Assembly: GCF_927798115.1 (NCBI RefSeq)
Contig: NZ_CAKMMG010000011.1
Span: forward strand, 124,001 to 188,000
Length of the DNA: 64,000 nt
Direction of reading: 5' to 3'
From: Paenibacillus auburnensis
GTDB taxonomy: Bacteria > Bacillota > Bacilli > Paenibacillales > Paenibacillaceae
Shown here: piece after piece, positions 43,363 to 50,975 of the stretch
Layout: every line of letters starts with the position of its first letter
Numbering within the stretch: the first letter of the stretch is position 1
Made by a program: the position numbers and the translations under genes
Notes under the pieces: generated by a model
Seen by the model: only the letters and a program-made list of their open reading frames with translations
What the model was told of the DNA's origin: nothing
The model's database searches: none

Positions 43363-45027
43363 ATGGGGGTTCAAGAACCAATTCATATACTGCTCGTTGA
43401 CGACCGTCCTGAAAATCTGCTGGCACTGGAAGCAGTGCTTGAGAGTCAGCATTACAAGCTTGTCAAAGCAAATTCCGGTGAAGAAGCACTGCGGAGTTTA
43501 TTACGATATGAGTTCGCAGTGATTGTACTGGACGTACAGATGCCAGGCATGGATGGAATTGAAACCGCCAAATTAATAAAAGCCCGTGAGAAGACGAAGG
43601 ATATTCCGATTATCTTCATCTCCGCAAACAGCAAAGAAGCAGAGCATTTGTTTGCGGGATATTCTGCCGGCGCAATTGATTATATGGTCAAACCCTTCAT
43701 CCCGCAGATTTTGAAGTCCAAAATTGAGGGCTTCGTCAATATGCATATTACGAACAAAAAGCATCAGATGCAGTCTATGCTGCTGCAGCAAAAAACACAG
43801 GAACTGGAAAAAATCAACGGTGAGCTGATCAAAGCTAAGGAGGCCGCGGAAATTGCCGCCAATGCCAAGACAGAGTTTCTTGCCATGATGAGCCATGAAA
43901 TCCGCACGCCGATGAACGGTGTCGTCGGCATGATCGACCTGCTGATGGAGACCGATCTGGCTCCTGACCAAAAAGAGTACACGGAAATCATCCGTAAAAG
44001 TGCCGACACGCTTATTACCGTGATCAATGATATTCTTGATTTCACAAAAATGGAATCAGGGAAAATGGAAATGGAGGAACAGCTGTTTGATCTCCAGACC
44101 ACCATCCAAGAGGTATTCAGCCTGTTCTCTGCAGAATCCGGCAAAAAGAATCTGGAGCTGGCTTATTTCGTCGACCAGAGCCTGCCAAGGCTGATTTATG
44201 GGGATATGGCCCGCCTGCGGCAGGTTCTTATGAATCTTATTGCCAATGCGGTTAAATTCACCCATCATGGAGGTGTATATCTGGTTGCCTCCAGGCTGCC
44301 TTCCACCGACCATAAAGTGATAGTAGAATTTACGGTTAAGGATACCGGAATCGGGATTTCGCCGGAGAAATGTGACCGTCTGTTCCAGCCCTTCTCCCAG
44401 CTGGATTCCTCGATGACACGCAAATACGGGGGAACCGGACTTGGCCTTGCGATTTGTAAGTCTCTGGTCGAGATGATGGGCGGGGAGATTCGCGTCGAAT
44501 CTATGGAGGAGAAGGGTGCAACCTTTGTGTTTACCATTCAGGCGTCGATGCCTGAAGATGAGCTGGCCAGAGGTTTTCAAGTGGAAGAGCCACATGATGC
44601 AGTTCAAAAGGCGAAAGCGCGGAAGAAAGCTCTTGTCGTGGATGATCACCCGATTAATCAGCGCCTCATGGTCAGTATGCTGGACAAGCTGGGGTATGAC
44701 TCTGATGTGGCTGAGGACGGCAGCCAGGCAGTGGTGCTGGCAAATCAGAATGCTTATGAATTCATATTTATGGACCTGCAGATGCCGGTAATGGACGGAC
44801 TTACAGCCACCGCCAGAATACGCGAGGGCAGCGGCGTGTCTGCCGAGAAGGCAGTAATTATCGCTATGACGGCAAATGTCATGGAGGGCATCCAGAGCCG
44901 CTGTAAGGCGGCAGGGATGGACGGATATATCAGCAAGCCGCTGAAGTTGAGCAGTATTAAGCAAATGATCATCCGTTATGCTCCCCATGGCAACCCGAAT
45001 ATAGAACGGAACGCCTCCCTCTTTTAA
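43363..45027 (+). CDS. Soluble hybrid histidine kinase, receiver-HisKA-ATPase-receiver
   Basis: A 554-residue kinase without membrane helices: N-terminal receiver (D57 in VIVLDVQMPGMDG), a coiled coil (about 135-170), HisKA with H178 in FLAMMSHEIRTPMNG, ATPase domain with GIGISPEKCDRLF and KYGGTGLGLAI, and a C-terminal receiver (D471 in IFMDLQMPVMDG). It may relay phosphate between the RsbK-like kinase and the RsbY-like phosphatase, but that is inference. The gap from the methyltransferase gene is 17 bases with GGAGGGG before the ATG. A strong terminator follows, so it is the last gene of this operon. Confidence 0.87.
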   Translation: MGVQEPIHILLVDDRPENLLALEAVLESQHYKLVKANSGEEALRSLLRYEFAVIVLDVQMPGMDGIETAKLIKAREKTKDIPIIFISANSKEAEHLFAGYSAGAIDYMVKPFIPQILKSKIEGFVNMHITNKKHQMQSMLLQQKTQELEKINGELIKAKEAAEIAANAKTEFLAMMSHEIRTPMNGVVGMIDLLMETDLAPDQKEYTEIIRKSADTLITVINDILDFTKMESGKMEMEEQLFDLQTTIQEVFSLFSAESGKKNLELAYFVDQSLPRLIYGDMARLRQVLMNLIANAVKFTHHGGVYLVASRLPSTDHKVIVEFTVKDTGIGISPEKCDRLFQPFSQLDSSMTRKYGGTGLGLAICKSLVEMMGGEIRVESMEEKGATFVFTIQASMPEDELARGFQVEEPHDAVQKAKARKKALVVDDHPINQRLMVSMLDKLGYDSDVAEDGSQAVVLANQNAYEFIFMDLQMPVMDGLTATARIREGSGVSAEKAVIIAMTANVMEGIQSRCKAAGMDGYISKPLKLSSIKQMIIRYAPHGNPNIERNASLF

Positions 45028-45069
45028 CGGACATCCAGGAATTACCTTATAGCAGGATGTCCGTTTTTT
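45028..45069 (+). terminator. Terminator between the kinase operon and rsbV
   Basis: A perfect 9-bp stem CGGACATCC/GGATGTCCG with a run of six T. A SigB-like promoter begins at the very next base. Confidence 0.85.
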
Positions 45070-45095
45070 GTTTCAAAACTAGGCCTTTAGGGTTA
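45070..45095 (+). promoter_or_regulatory. SigB-like promoter of rsbV-rsbW-sigB
   Basis: GTTTCA (45070-45075), 14 bases, GGGTTA (45090-45095), 36 bases before the rsbV start. In Bacillus the same operon is autoregulated by SigB, so the position fits. Confidence 0.7.
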
Positions 45096-45131
45096 TTGGT
45101 AAAGAAAACACTTAATCAGGAGAGATTGTCT

Positions 45132-45470
45132 ATGAATACACATAAAAGCGAAAAGTTCCACGCAAAGACCCAAACTGAAGGCAATGTATGTACGGTTTAT
45201 CTGATTGGAGAACTCGACTTATCCGTCGCTCCAGATTTTCGTCTGGTGATGGAGCCGCTTGTGGGAGATACGGGGCTTGATCTCGTTATTAATTTACAAG
45301 ACTTGAGATATATTGACAGCACCGGTATTGGGATTTTGCTCTCGATCCTCAAAGCAAGACACGGCATGGATGTGAAGTTTTCGGTCGAAGAAGTACCGCC
45401 GCAAATTCAAAAACTGTTTGATATGACCGGCATTTCCAAATTTTTTGCCCCCCAAGAGAATTCCCACTAG
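45132..45470 (+). CDS. rsbV: Anti-anti-sigma factor RsbV
   Basis: A 112-residue STAS-domain protein with the phosphorylated serine in YIDSTGIGIL (S63). When dephosphorylated it binds RsbW and frees SigB. ATG 45132 is preceded by AGGAGAG; an upstream frame to 45057 has no site. It is the first gene of an rsbV-rsbW-sigB operon. Confidence 0.92.
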   Translation: MNTHKSEKFHAKTQTEGNVCTVYLIGELDLSVAPDFRLVMEPLVGDTGLDLVINLQDLRYIDSTGIGILLSILKARHGMDVKFSVEEVPPQIQKLFDMTGISKFFAPQENSH

Positions 45471-45488
45471 GAAAGGATCGAACTAAGG

Positions 45489-45941
45489 ATGAGTGATGAC
45501 GTGCAAAAAGTAGTTCTTCAGTTACCCGCCAGCGCAGAATATGTCGATATCGTCAGACTGAATTTATATGGAATTGCCTCGAAGATGGGCTTTACCTATG
45601 AGGACATTGAGGATATGAAAGTAGCCGTTTCGGAAGCCTGTAACAACTCCGTGCTGTATGCTTACGGTCAGGAAGACGGGCTTGTCGATGTGATTTTTGA
45701 AGTAGGACCAAGTGCCTTATCCATTACAGTCAAAGATGAAGGGGAGAGCTTTGACGGAATGGATACACCTGAAGCACGCATGACGCTGCATGATAAAGAG
45801 CTGAATGATGTTGAGGTAGGCGGACTGGGCTTTTATCTTATGCAGGCACTCATGGATGACGTTAGCGTCGTGAGTGAAGCAGGGAGAGGGACAGTCGTTA
45901 CCCTGACTAAGCGGCTTAATTTCAGCGAGGAGAAAGTATGA
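45489..45941 (+). CDS. rsbW: Anti-sigma-B factor / RsbV kinase RsbW
   Basis: A 150-residue GHKL-type serine kinase. N-box AVSEACNNSVLYAY, G1-type VKDEGESFD and a glycine-rich VGGLGFYLMQALMDD are present. It binds SigB and phosphorylates RsbV. Its stop overlaps the sigB start (ATGA), indicating coupled synthesis of factor and inhibitor. Confidence 0.92.
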   Translation: MSDDVQKVVLQLPASAEYVDIVRLNLYGIASKMGFTYEDIEDMKVAVSEACNNSVLYAYGQEDGLVDVIFEVGPSALSITVKDEGESFDGMDTPEARMTLHDKELNDVEVGGLGFYLMQALMDDVSVVSEAGRGTVVTLTKRLNFSEEKV

Positions 45942-46708
45942 GTGATAAAGTGACTCCCCCAGAGTCCATGAATGAAGCGATAAGCCTGATCTGGGAATAC
46001 CAGCAGACCAAAGATAATGAAATTGCCACCGTGCTGATCCGTAAATACGAACCGATGGTAAAGATGGCTGCCGGCAAAATTGCCCGCAACCGTCCGGATC
46101 TATATGAAGATCTGTACCAGGTAGGACAGATGGCGCTGATCAGACTGCTTCAGCAATATGACATCAGTCTAGGAATTCCCTTCGAGCCTTATGCGATGAA
46201 AAGCATGATTGGGCATATGAAGAATTTCCTGCGGGATAAATCCTGGTACATACAGGTTCCAAGACGGATTAAAGAAAAGGGGGCACTTGTTCAGCAGGCC
46301 ATCGATGAGCTAACCATCAGACTGGAACGTTCCCCTGCTGTAGAAGAAATTGCTCATTATCTGGATCTTACCGTTGAAGAAACTGTGGAAGTGCTGGCCG
46401 GGCGGGAATGCTATCATTATGTATCGCTCGATTCCCCTCTCTCGCAAGAGGAAACAGGTGCTACACTTGGCGAGCTGATCAGCTCGGATGCCAACGATTA
46501 TGAAACTGTGGAGAAACGTATGGATCTCCAACAGGCGCTGGGCCAGCTTAAGGAACAAGAGCAGCAGGTGCTGCTGCTGGCTTTCCAGGATGGTCAATCC
46601 CAGCGCGCTATCGCCCAGAAGCTGGGTGTCTCGCAAATGAGTGTATCGCGCATCCAGAAGCGGGCTACAGAGAAGCTGAAACAGATCATGGCGAACTCTT
46701 CCTATTGA
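45938..46708 (+). CDS. sigB: RNA polymerase general-stress sigma factor SigB
   Basis: A 256-residue sigma-70 group 3 factor: region 2 with DLYQVGQMALIRLLQQYD and PFEPYAMKSMIGHMKNFLRD, region 3 (VPRRIKEKGALVQQAIDEL) and region 4 with the helix-turn-helix QRAIAQKLGVSQMSVSRIQKR. The length and the RsbV-RsbW context identify SigB rather than SigF or SigG. It should recognise the GTTT...GGGTAA-type sites found in this region. It is followed by a strong terminator. Confidence 0.92.
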   Translation: MSDKVTPPESMNEAISLIWEYQQTKDNEIATVLIRKYEPMVKMAAGKIARNRPDLYEDLYQVGQMALIRLLQQYDISLGIPFEPYAMKSMIGHMKNFLRDKSWYIQVPRRIKEKGALVQQAIDELTIRLERSPAVEEIAHYLDLTVEETVEVLAGRECYHYVSLDSPLSQEETGATLGELISSDANDYETVEKRMDLQQALGQLKEQEQQVLLLAFQDGQSQRAIAQKLGVSQMSVSRIQKRATEKLKQIMANSSY

Positions 46709-46732
46709 TTCTTATCGTTAGTCCTCAAGATT

Positions 46733-46768
46733 AGGACATGCCTATCCTTCCGGATCAGGCATGTCCTT
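46733..46768 (+). terminator. Terminator of the sigB operon
   Basis: A perfect 11-bp stem AGGACATGCCT/AGGCATGTCCT followed by TATTTG. Confidence 0.75.
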
Positions 46769-46804
46769 ATTTGTGTCGGTTCAATTCTTCCTGGCATAGC
46801 TATT

Positions 46805-46849
46805 CCCCCCGCTTGCAGTCCGTACGGTTATCGGGCTGTAAGCGGGGGG
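46805..46849. terminator. GC-rich hairpin beyond the DUF5665 gene
   Basis: Perfect 10-bp stem CCCCCCGCTT/AAGCGGGGGG, plus CAG/CTG inside, without a T run on either strand. It lies just downstream of the minus-strand gene ending at 46866. Confidence 0.5.
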
Positions 46850-46865
46850 AACCAGGGTAAGAAGG

Positions 46866-47198
46866 TCAGCTGTTCGCATCAATATACTTTTTTATTTCTC
46901 CAAGGTATTCGCCAATAACAGGTACATCCAGGAACAGGCTGAGGATGTAGCCGAGTAAACCCAGAATGACAAAGGTACCGAGCGATAATCCCAGACCTCT
47001 GGATATGCCAGCCATAAGGTTGGTAATAATCCGTTTTTTGGGGTCCGTATAATTCTCAAGGATATCCTTGAATTCCGATTTCTCCAGTGAGTCGGCGATT
47101 TTATCCAGCCGTGCGTTTAGACGCTTGACCTCATGACGCAATTCGAAGGGATGCTCATCGACTTCGTATGCTTTGGTCTTGCTGCCCGCATCTCCCAT
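46866..47198 (-). CDS. DUF5665 membrane protein
   Basis: A 110-residue protein with a charged coiled-coil N-terminal half (HEVKRLNARLDKIADSLEKSEF) and one or two membrane helices (about 68-92), ending in a charged tail. This fits the DUF5665 type seen next to stress genes in Bacillales; function unknown. GCGGGGAG precedes the start. It is transcribed toward the sigB operon. Confidence 0.75.
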   Translation of the reverse strand: MGDAGSKTKAYEVDEHPFELRHEVKRLNARLDKIADSLEKSEFKDILENYTDPKKRIITNLMAGISRGLGLSLGTFVILGLLGYILSLFLDVPVIGEYLGEIKKYIDANS

Positions 47199-47238
47199 AA
47201 GGTCTCCCCGCTTTCTTTAGCCTGTAAAGGCTTTGATA

Positions 47239-47277
47239 AAAATGCAGCTTCATTCCTAAGCGATGAAGCTGCATTTT
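47239..47277. terminator. Strong bidirectional terminator after the YtxH gene
   Basis: A perfect 15-bp stem (47239-47253 with 47263-47277) with A and T runs on both sides. It ends the minus-strand YtxH transcript. Confidence 0.85.
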
Positions 47278-47284
47278 GCATAAC

Positions 47285-47312
47285 AACAGCCAGCTGCAGT
47301 GAGCTGGCTGTT
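47285..47312 (-). terminator. Additional hairpin before the YtxH terminator
   Basis: A perfect 11-bp stem AACAGCCAGCT/AGCTGGCTGTT with a 6-base loop, 8 bases from the terminator. Together they make a double hairpin at the 3' end of the YtxH transcript. Confidence 0.5.
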
Positions 47313-47346
47313 CTCAAATTTAAATTGAGCCGCAAGTCACAGCCGT

Positions 47347-47850
47347 TTAGTAGGAAGACTTGTAGGAGGCTTTAACTTCCTCTTTGGCATCCTTAGCATC
47401 ATCTGCAACCTCTTTGGAAGAGTTTGTGGCTTCTTCGGCCACATCGGCGGAGGCATCTTTGACATCAGAAGCGATATCACCAGACGCCTCGGATACAGTG
47501 TCCCCGATTTTTTTGCCGGTTTCCTGCAAGGTAGCCGCGATTTGCTGTTTGCTGTCGCTCACTGTGGTGAGGATATCGGAGGCTTTAGCCGATACCGTGC
47601 TCGCCAGATCTGTGGCCTTTTCTCCAACAGTAGTGGCAATAGACTTGGTTTTGTCGGTTACGACGCCAGCAACTTCTTTGGTTTTGTCAGTAGCCAGCGT
47701 GATTTTATCGGACAAGTCACTGCGCATTTCACGGCCGGGCTTAGGTGCGAACAACAGCGCCGCTGCGGCTCCGAGCAACCCTCCGATAAAGATACCTTTG
47801 AAGAAAGTGCTTCCGCTTTCTACCGGGAATTCTGTCTCTGCTTTATTCAT
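47347..47850 (-). CDS. YtxH-domain stress protein
   Basis: A 167-residue protein with a short membrane helix near the N-terminus (about 15-35, FFKGIFIGGLLGAAAALLFAPKPG, the YtxH signature) and a long low-complexity Ala/Thr/Lys/Asp helix with LEA-like repeats (DLASTVSAKASDILTT). YtxH proteins belong to the Bacillus general-stress regulon; function unknown. ATG 47850 has GAGGAG 9 bases upstream; a TTG 6 bases earlier is less likely. A SigB-like promoter lies upstream. Confidence 0.82.
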   Translation of the reverse strand: MNKAETEFPVESGSTFFKGIFIGGLLGAAAALLFAPKPGREMRSDLSDKITLATDKTKEVAGVVTDKTKSIATTVGEKATDLASTVSAKASDILTTVSDSKQQIAATLQETGKKIGDTVSEASGDIASDVKDASADVAEEATNSSKEVADDAKDAKEEVKASYKSSY

Positions 47851-48251
47851 CACCAATCACTCCTCATTAAAATATGGGGTTCAGGATGGCCCTGAAGTTC
47901 TTACTTCGTATATAAACGTTGAGGTATAGGCTGAAACAGCATAGCAGCATAGGAAAGATTACCCAAGCATAGAGGAGGATTAGAGAATAAATAGAGGCTG
48001 TTGTCATGTAAACAGCGGTATTTGGGACTTTACAAAATATTCGGATAGCAGATTATGATCCCCTAAAAAACGGCTCAAGACCTATAAAGCTGATAACGTG
48101 TTTTGCTGGAATATTATTGAAAATATAATGATTGACGGAGAAGTGAAGGGGGTAAGAAATACATAATCAAAGCGCCTATCACCCTAGAAAGCGGGGGGAA
48201 GCTCCCTTATTTAAGAATAAGGATACTCACATCTTTGGAGGTGCAGAAATT
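47851..48251. other. Gap between YtxH and pirin genes
   Basis: The gap holds the divergent upstream region of the YtxH gene (SigB-like site at 47912-47937), a TATAAT at 48124-48129 that may serve the pirin gene, and a small CCTTATT/AATAAGG hairpin near 48205-48222. No further gene seen. Confidence 0.5.
47912..47937 (-). promoter_or_regulatory. SigB-like promoter for the YtxH gene
   Basis: On the minus strand, GTTTCA, exactly 14 bases, GTTTAT. The -35 and spacing match the other sites of the group; the -10 differs from GGGTAT at two bases. Confidence 0.45.
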
Positions 48252-48971
48252 ATGATTAAAGTAGTTACATCAGCAGAGCGCCACACTTCGAATAGAGAAT
48301 GGATACACAGTGAGTTCAGCTTTTCGTTTGCCGATTATGATGATCCCAGCAATGCGCATTTTGGCCTACTTCTGGCCCATAATGATAATGAGCTGAAGCC
48401 GGAGCAAGGGATGCATGAACATCCGCATCATGACCTGGAGATCATCACTTATGTTGTTTCCGGGGTCCTGAAACATCAGGATGACCTCGGCAATCATGCC
48501 GATCTCCAGGCAGGCAGCGTGCAGGTCATGAGTGCAGGGACGGGGATTAATCATTCGGAAACCAACCCGTCGGCCAGTGAAGAGGTACGATTCCTGCAGA
48601 TCTGGCTGCTTCCGGACCGCCCGGGGCTTCCTCCGACATGGGATGCGAAATTTTATCCCCGTGAAATGAAAATCAATAAGATGCTGCCGGTGGCTTCCGG
48701 AATGGGTGCAGAAGGAGCACTTGAGCTGGGAGAGGACGTCACGATTTACCTGTCTGTACTCGAGACGAACAGGGAGCTTCATTATCCGCAGGTGGAAGAT
48801 AGGCGCACACATATTTATCTGATCTCCGGCCATCTGGAGGTAAGCTGCAGCGAAGGCATTTTCCACCTGCAGCCCGGCGATGCCGCCCGTATCCGCAAAA
48901 GCTGTGATCTGACCCTGAAGGGTACCAGCAGCCAAGGTGAAGCGGAATTCCTTCTAATCGATCTTCCGTAA
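48252..48971 (+). CDS. Pirin-family protein (YhhW/quercetinase-like cupin)
   Basis: A 239-residue bicupin of the pirin family. The N-terminal cupin has the metal-binding motif HEHPHHDLEI and a later HSETNPS; pirins of this short type include quercetin 2,3-dioxygenases. The natural substrate is unknown. TTGGAGG precedes the ATG. A large hairpin follows. Confidence 0.88.
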   Translation: MIKVVTSAERHTSNREWIHSEFSFSFADYDDPSNAHFGLLLAHNDNELKPEQGMHEHPHHDLEIITYVVSGVLKHQDDLGNHADLQAGSVQVMSAGTGINHSETNPSASEEVRFLQIWLLPDRPGLPPTWDAKFYPREMKINKMLPVASGMGAEGALELGEDVTIYLSVLETNRELHYPQVEDRRTHIYLISGHLEVSCSEGIFHLQPGDAARIRKSCDLTLKGTSSQGEAEFLLIDLP

Positions 48972-49000
48972 GGATGAAGTAATAGTCTTACAAACAGCAA

Positions 49001-49057
49001 AGAAGCTCCACGCCTTATGGCCATCCAGCGGATGGGTTCGTAAGGCGGGGAGCTTCT
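49001..49057. terminator. Long hairpin between convergent pirin and DUF1128 genes
   Basis: Three stacked arms: AGAAGCTCC/GGAGCTTCT, CGCCTTA/TAAGGCG and CCATCC/GGATGG. No clear T run; likely a bidirectional terminator or mRNA-end structure. Confidence 0.65.
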
Positions 49058-49074
49058 GTTCATATCCGGGGTGC

Positions 49075-49299
49075 TTATTTGTGCCGGAGGCGGCCAAGCT
49101 CGGATACAAGTGCCTCCACCTGGGAGATGCTTAGCCTGTCACTGCCCATGGCTACCTCATAAATATCAAGTATATCCTCATAGTTGTCTACCGAGAAAGC
49201 GGATGCCTGCATGGCTGCCGCGCTGGCCATTTTGAGCTTGCTCTTGATGCCCTCAATCATATATTCCACATTTTCCTGGCTGGGCTGTGTTAAATCCAT
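49075..49299 (-). CDS. DUF1128 protein (YfkK-like)
   Basis: A 74-residue helical protein with the pattern SQENVEYMIEGIKSKLKMASA and YEDILDIYEVAMGSDRLSISQVEALVSELGRLR, which fits DUF1128 (B. subtilis YfkK). Function unknown. ATG 49299 was preferred; a TTG three codons upstream, closer to AAAGGA, is also possible. The frame extends to 49362 without a ribosome site. Confidence 0.8.
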   Translation of the reverse strand: MDLTQPSQENVEYMIEGIKSKLKMASAAAMQASAFSVDNYEDILDIYEVAMGSDRLSISQVEALVSELGRLRHK

Positions 49300-49493
49300 G
49301 GAGTGCAAACAGTCCTTTCTGCGTATGATGATTTGGTTTAAAGGCTCTTCCGCGAAGGTCATTCAATCGTTTCTTCTGATGTATTTTATCATGACTGGGC
49401 AAGGAAACACCATTTTTTTGTCTGCTATCTGAAATCATGTTAAATTAAAGGGAATTAACCGCAGGTATCATCATGAAAAGGGGGCTAGGAGAG

Positions 49494-50024
49494 GTGGCAA
49501 TCAGGGAACAAGAAAGCAGAAAACGGATCAAAATGGATGCAGGCAAGCTGAGTACCTTCTTCCAGGAGATCGCAGCCCGGCATTCGGCTGAGAGCATCAC
49601 CTTTCTGTGTATCGGAACAGACCGGTCCACAGGAGATGCCCTGGGTCCCTTGACCGGCAGCAGGTTACTGGAGTATGGATTTCCGCATGTCATCGGCACG
49701 ATGCCGGCACCCTGTGATGCGGATAATCTCATCAGGCGAATGGCGGAGATCCCGGAGGGGCAGCTTATTATAGCTATTGATGCTTGCCTTGGACCGCCTG
49801 CTGCACTCGGTTTTTATTTTGCTGCCAGTCAGCCGCTGCGTCCGGCACAGTCAGTAGGCTTAAGCCTGCCTGAAGTAGGGAACTACAGTCTGGCTGCCAT
49901 TGTAGATGTGAATGGTCCGCGGCCGTACCGGACGCTGCAGACGACACCACTGTACCGGGTAATGGTCATGGCTGAGCAGATTGCACTGGCTGCGGCTAAA
50001 GGCTTCGGGTTCGTTTCAAGTTGA
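49494..50024 (+). CDS. yyaC: YyaC-family sporulation-associated protein (DUF1256)
   Basis: A 176-residue protein with the YyaC hallmarks: FLCIGTDRSTGDALGPLTGS near residue 30, IIAIDACLG and VGNYSLAAIVDVNG. YyaC is a sporulation-associated protein with a fold like the spore protease GPR; its substrate is unknown. GTG 49494 was chosen because AAGGGGG lies 9 bases upstream; ATG 49473 is the alternative with a weaker site. The gene supports a spore-forming host. Confidence 0.85.
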   Translation: MAIREQESRKRIKMDAGKLSTFFQEIAARHSAESITFLCIGTDRSTGDALGPLTGSRLLEYGFPHVIGTMPAPCDADNLIRRMAEIPEGQLIIAIDACLGPPAALGFYFAASQPLRPAQSVGLSLPEVGNYSLAAIVDVNGPRPYRTLQTTPLYRVMVMAEQIALAAAKGFGFVSS

Positions 50025-50095
50025 TGTGATCTGATTAATAATTAAGATAAGCTCAATGCGGAATTGAGTTACTACATAGAAAGAAGGAAGCCGTC

Positions 50096-50884
50096 ATGGA
50101 AAATGTTCGTTGTGAAGGAAGTAATATTTGTTACAGTGATCAAGGGCAGGGCGAAGTCATTGTACTGCTGCACGGCTTCTGTGGAAGCTCTGCGTATTTT
50201 GAGCAGGTCATTCCGTTCCTGAGCAGCAGCTACCGGGTCATTGCTCCCGATCTGCGCGGTCATGGGGCATCGGATGCTCCGCTGGGTGCATACAGCATTG
50301 ATCAGATGGCAGATGATGTTCTTTCCTTGCTGAATGCCCTGGAAATTTCTAATGTGTATCTGCTCGGTCATTCTCTGGGCGGCTATATCACACTATCCTT
50401 TGCGCAGCGCCATGGTTCCCGCCTGAAAGGGTTCGGGCTGATTCACTCCACGGGCTACCCGGATAGCGACGAGGCGAAGGAGAAACGCCTGAAAAGTGTC
50501 AGCACTATTCAGAACGACGGGATTACAGCATTTGTGGATAGTCTGGTACCCGGATTGTTTGCCCCGGGAGCAGCGCCGCTGCTGCTGGAACGGGCTAAGG
50601 AAATCGGCTACAAGACACCGCCGCAAGGTGCAGCAGGTGCCGCTCTGGCGATGCGGGAACGCCCGGACCGCCGTGATGTGATCTCTGCGACAGCACTTCC
50701 GGTGCTGCTCGTAGCCGGTGCAGAAGACACCCTGGTGCCGGCCGAACGAACCTTTACGTCGGACAAGGCTAACGTAACCAAGGCGACCATTTCCGGGGTA
50801 GGGCACATGAGTATGTATGAAGCACCGGAACGTCTGGCCGAAGTCATCAAGGATTTTGTTCATGCACCGGTAACCAAGAAATAA
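50096..50884 (+). CDS. Alpha/beta-fold hydrolase
   Basis: A 262-residue alpha/beta hydrolase: oxyanion motif LLHGFCGSSAYF, PDLRGHGASDAP, nucleophile in GHSLGG (S about 100), acid in VAGAEDTLVP and His in GVGHMSMYEAPE. No signal peptide, so cytoplasmic. Substrate unknown. GAAGGAAG precedes the ATG. A perfect terminator follows. Confidence 0.9.
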   Translation: MENVRCEGSNICYSDQGQGEVIVLLHGFCGSSAYFEQVIPFLSSSYRVIAPDLRGHGASDAPLGAYSIDQMADDVLSLLNALEISNVYLLGHSLGGYITLSFAQRHGSRLKGFGLIHSTGYPDSDEAKEKRLKSVSTIQNDGITAFVDSLVPGLFAPGAAPLLLERAKEIGYKTPPQGAAGAALAMRERPDRRDVISATALPVLLVAGAEDTLVPAERTFTSDKANVTKATISGVGHMSMYEAPERLAEVIKDFVHAPVTKK

Positions 50885-50902
50885 GACATAGTCACCAAGC
50901 GA

Positions 50903-50951
50903 ACAGAGCAGTAAATTCTCCCGTTAAGGAGGAATTACTGCTCTGTTTTTT
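50903..50951. terminator. Bidirectional terminator
   Basis: Long stem with ACAGAGCAGTAA on the left and TTACTGCTCTGT on the right (inner TCTCC/GGAGG part imperfect), followed by six T. It lies between convergent hydrolase and MFS genes. Confidence 0.85.
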
Positions 50952-50975
50952 CTATTAGCACTTGTAGTAAACGTT

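Noticed and set aside
43363..45027. Kinase as part of a chemotaxis system together with the CheR-like gene
   Set aside because: No CheA, CheW, CheB or receptor genes occur nearby, and the gene order fits RsbY-RsbK-RsbM instead.
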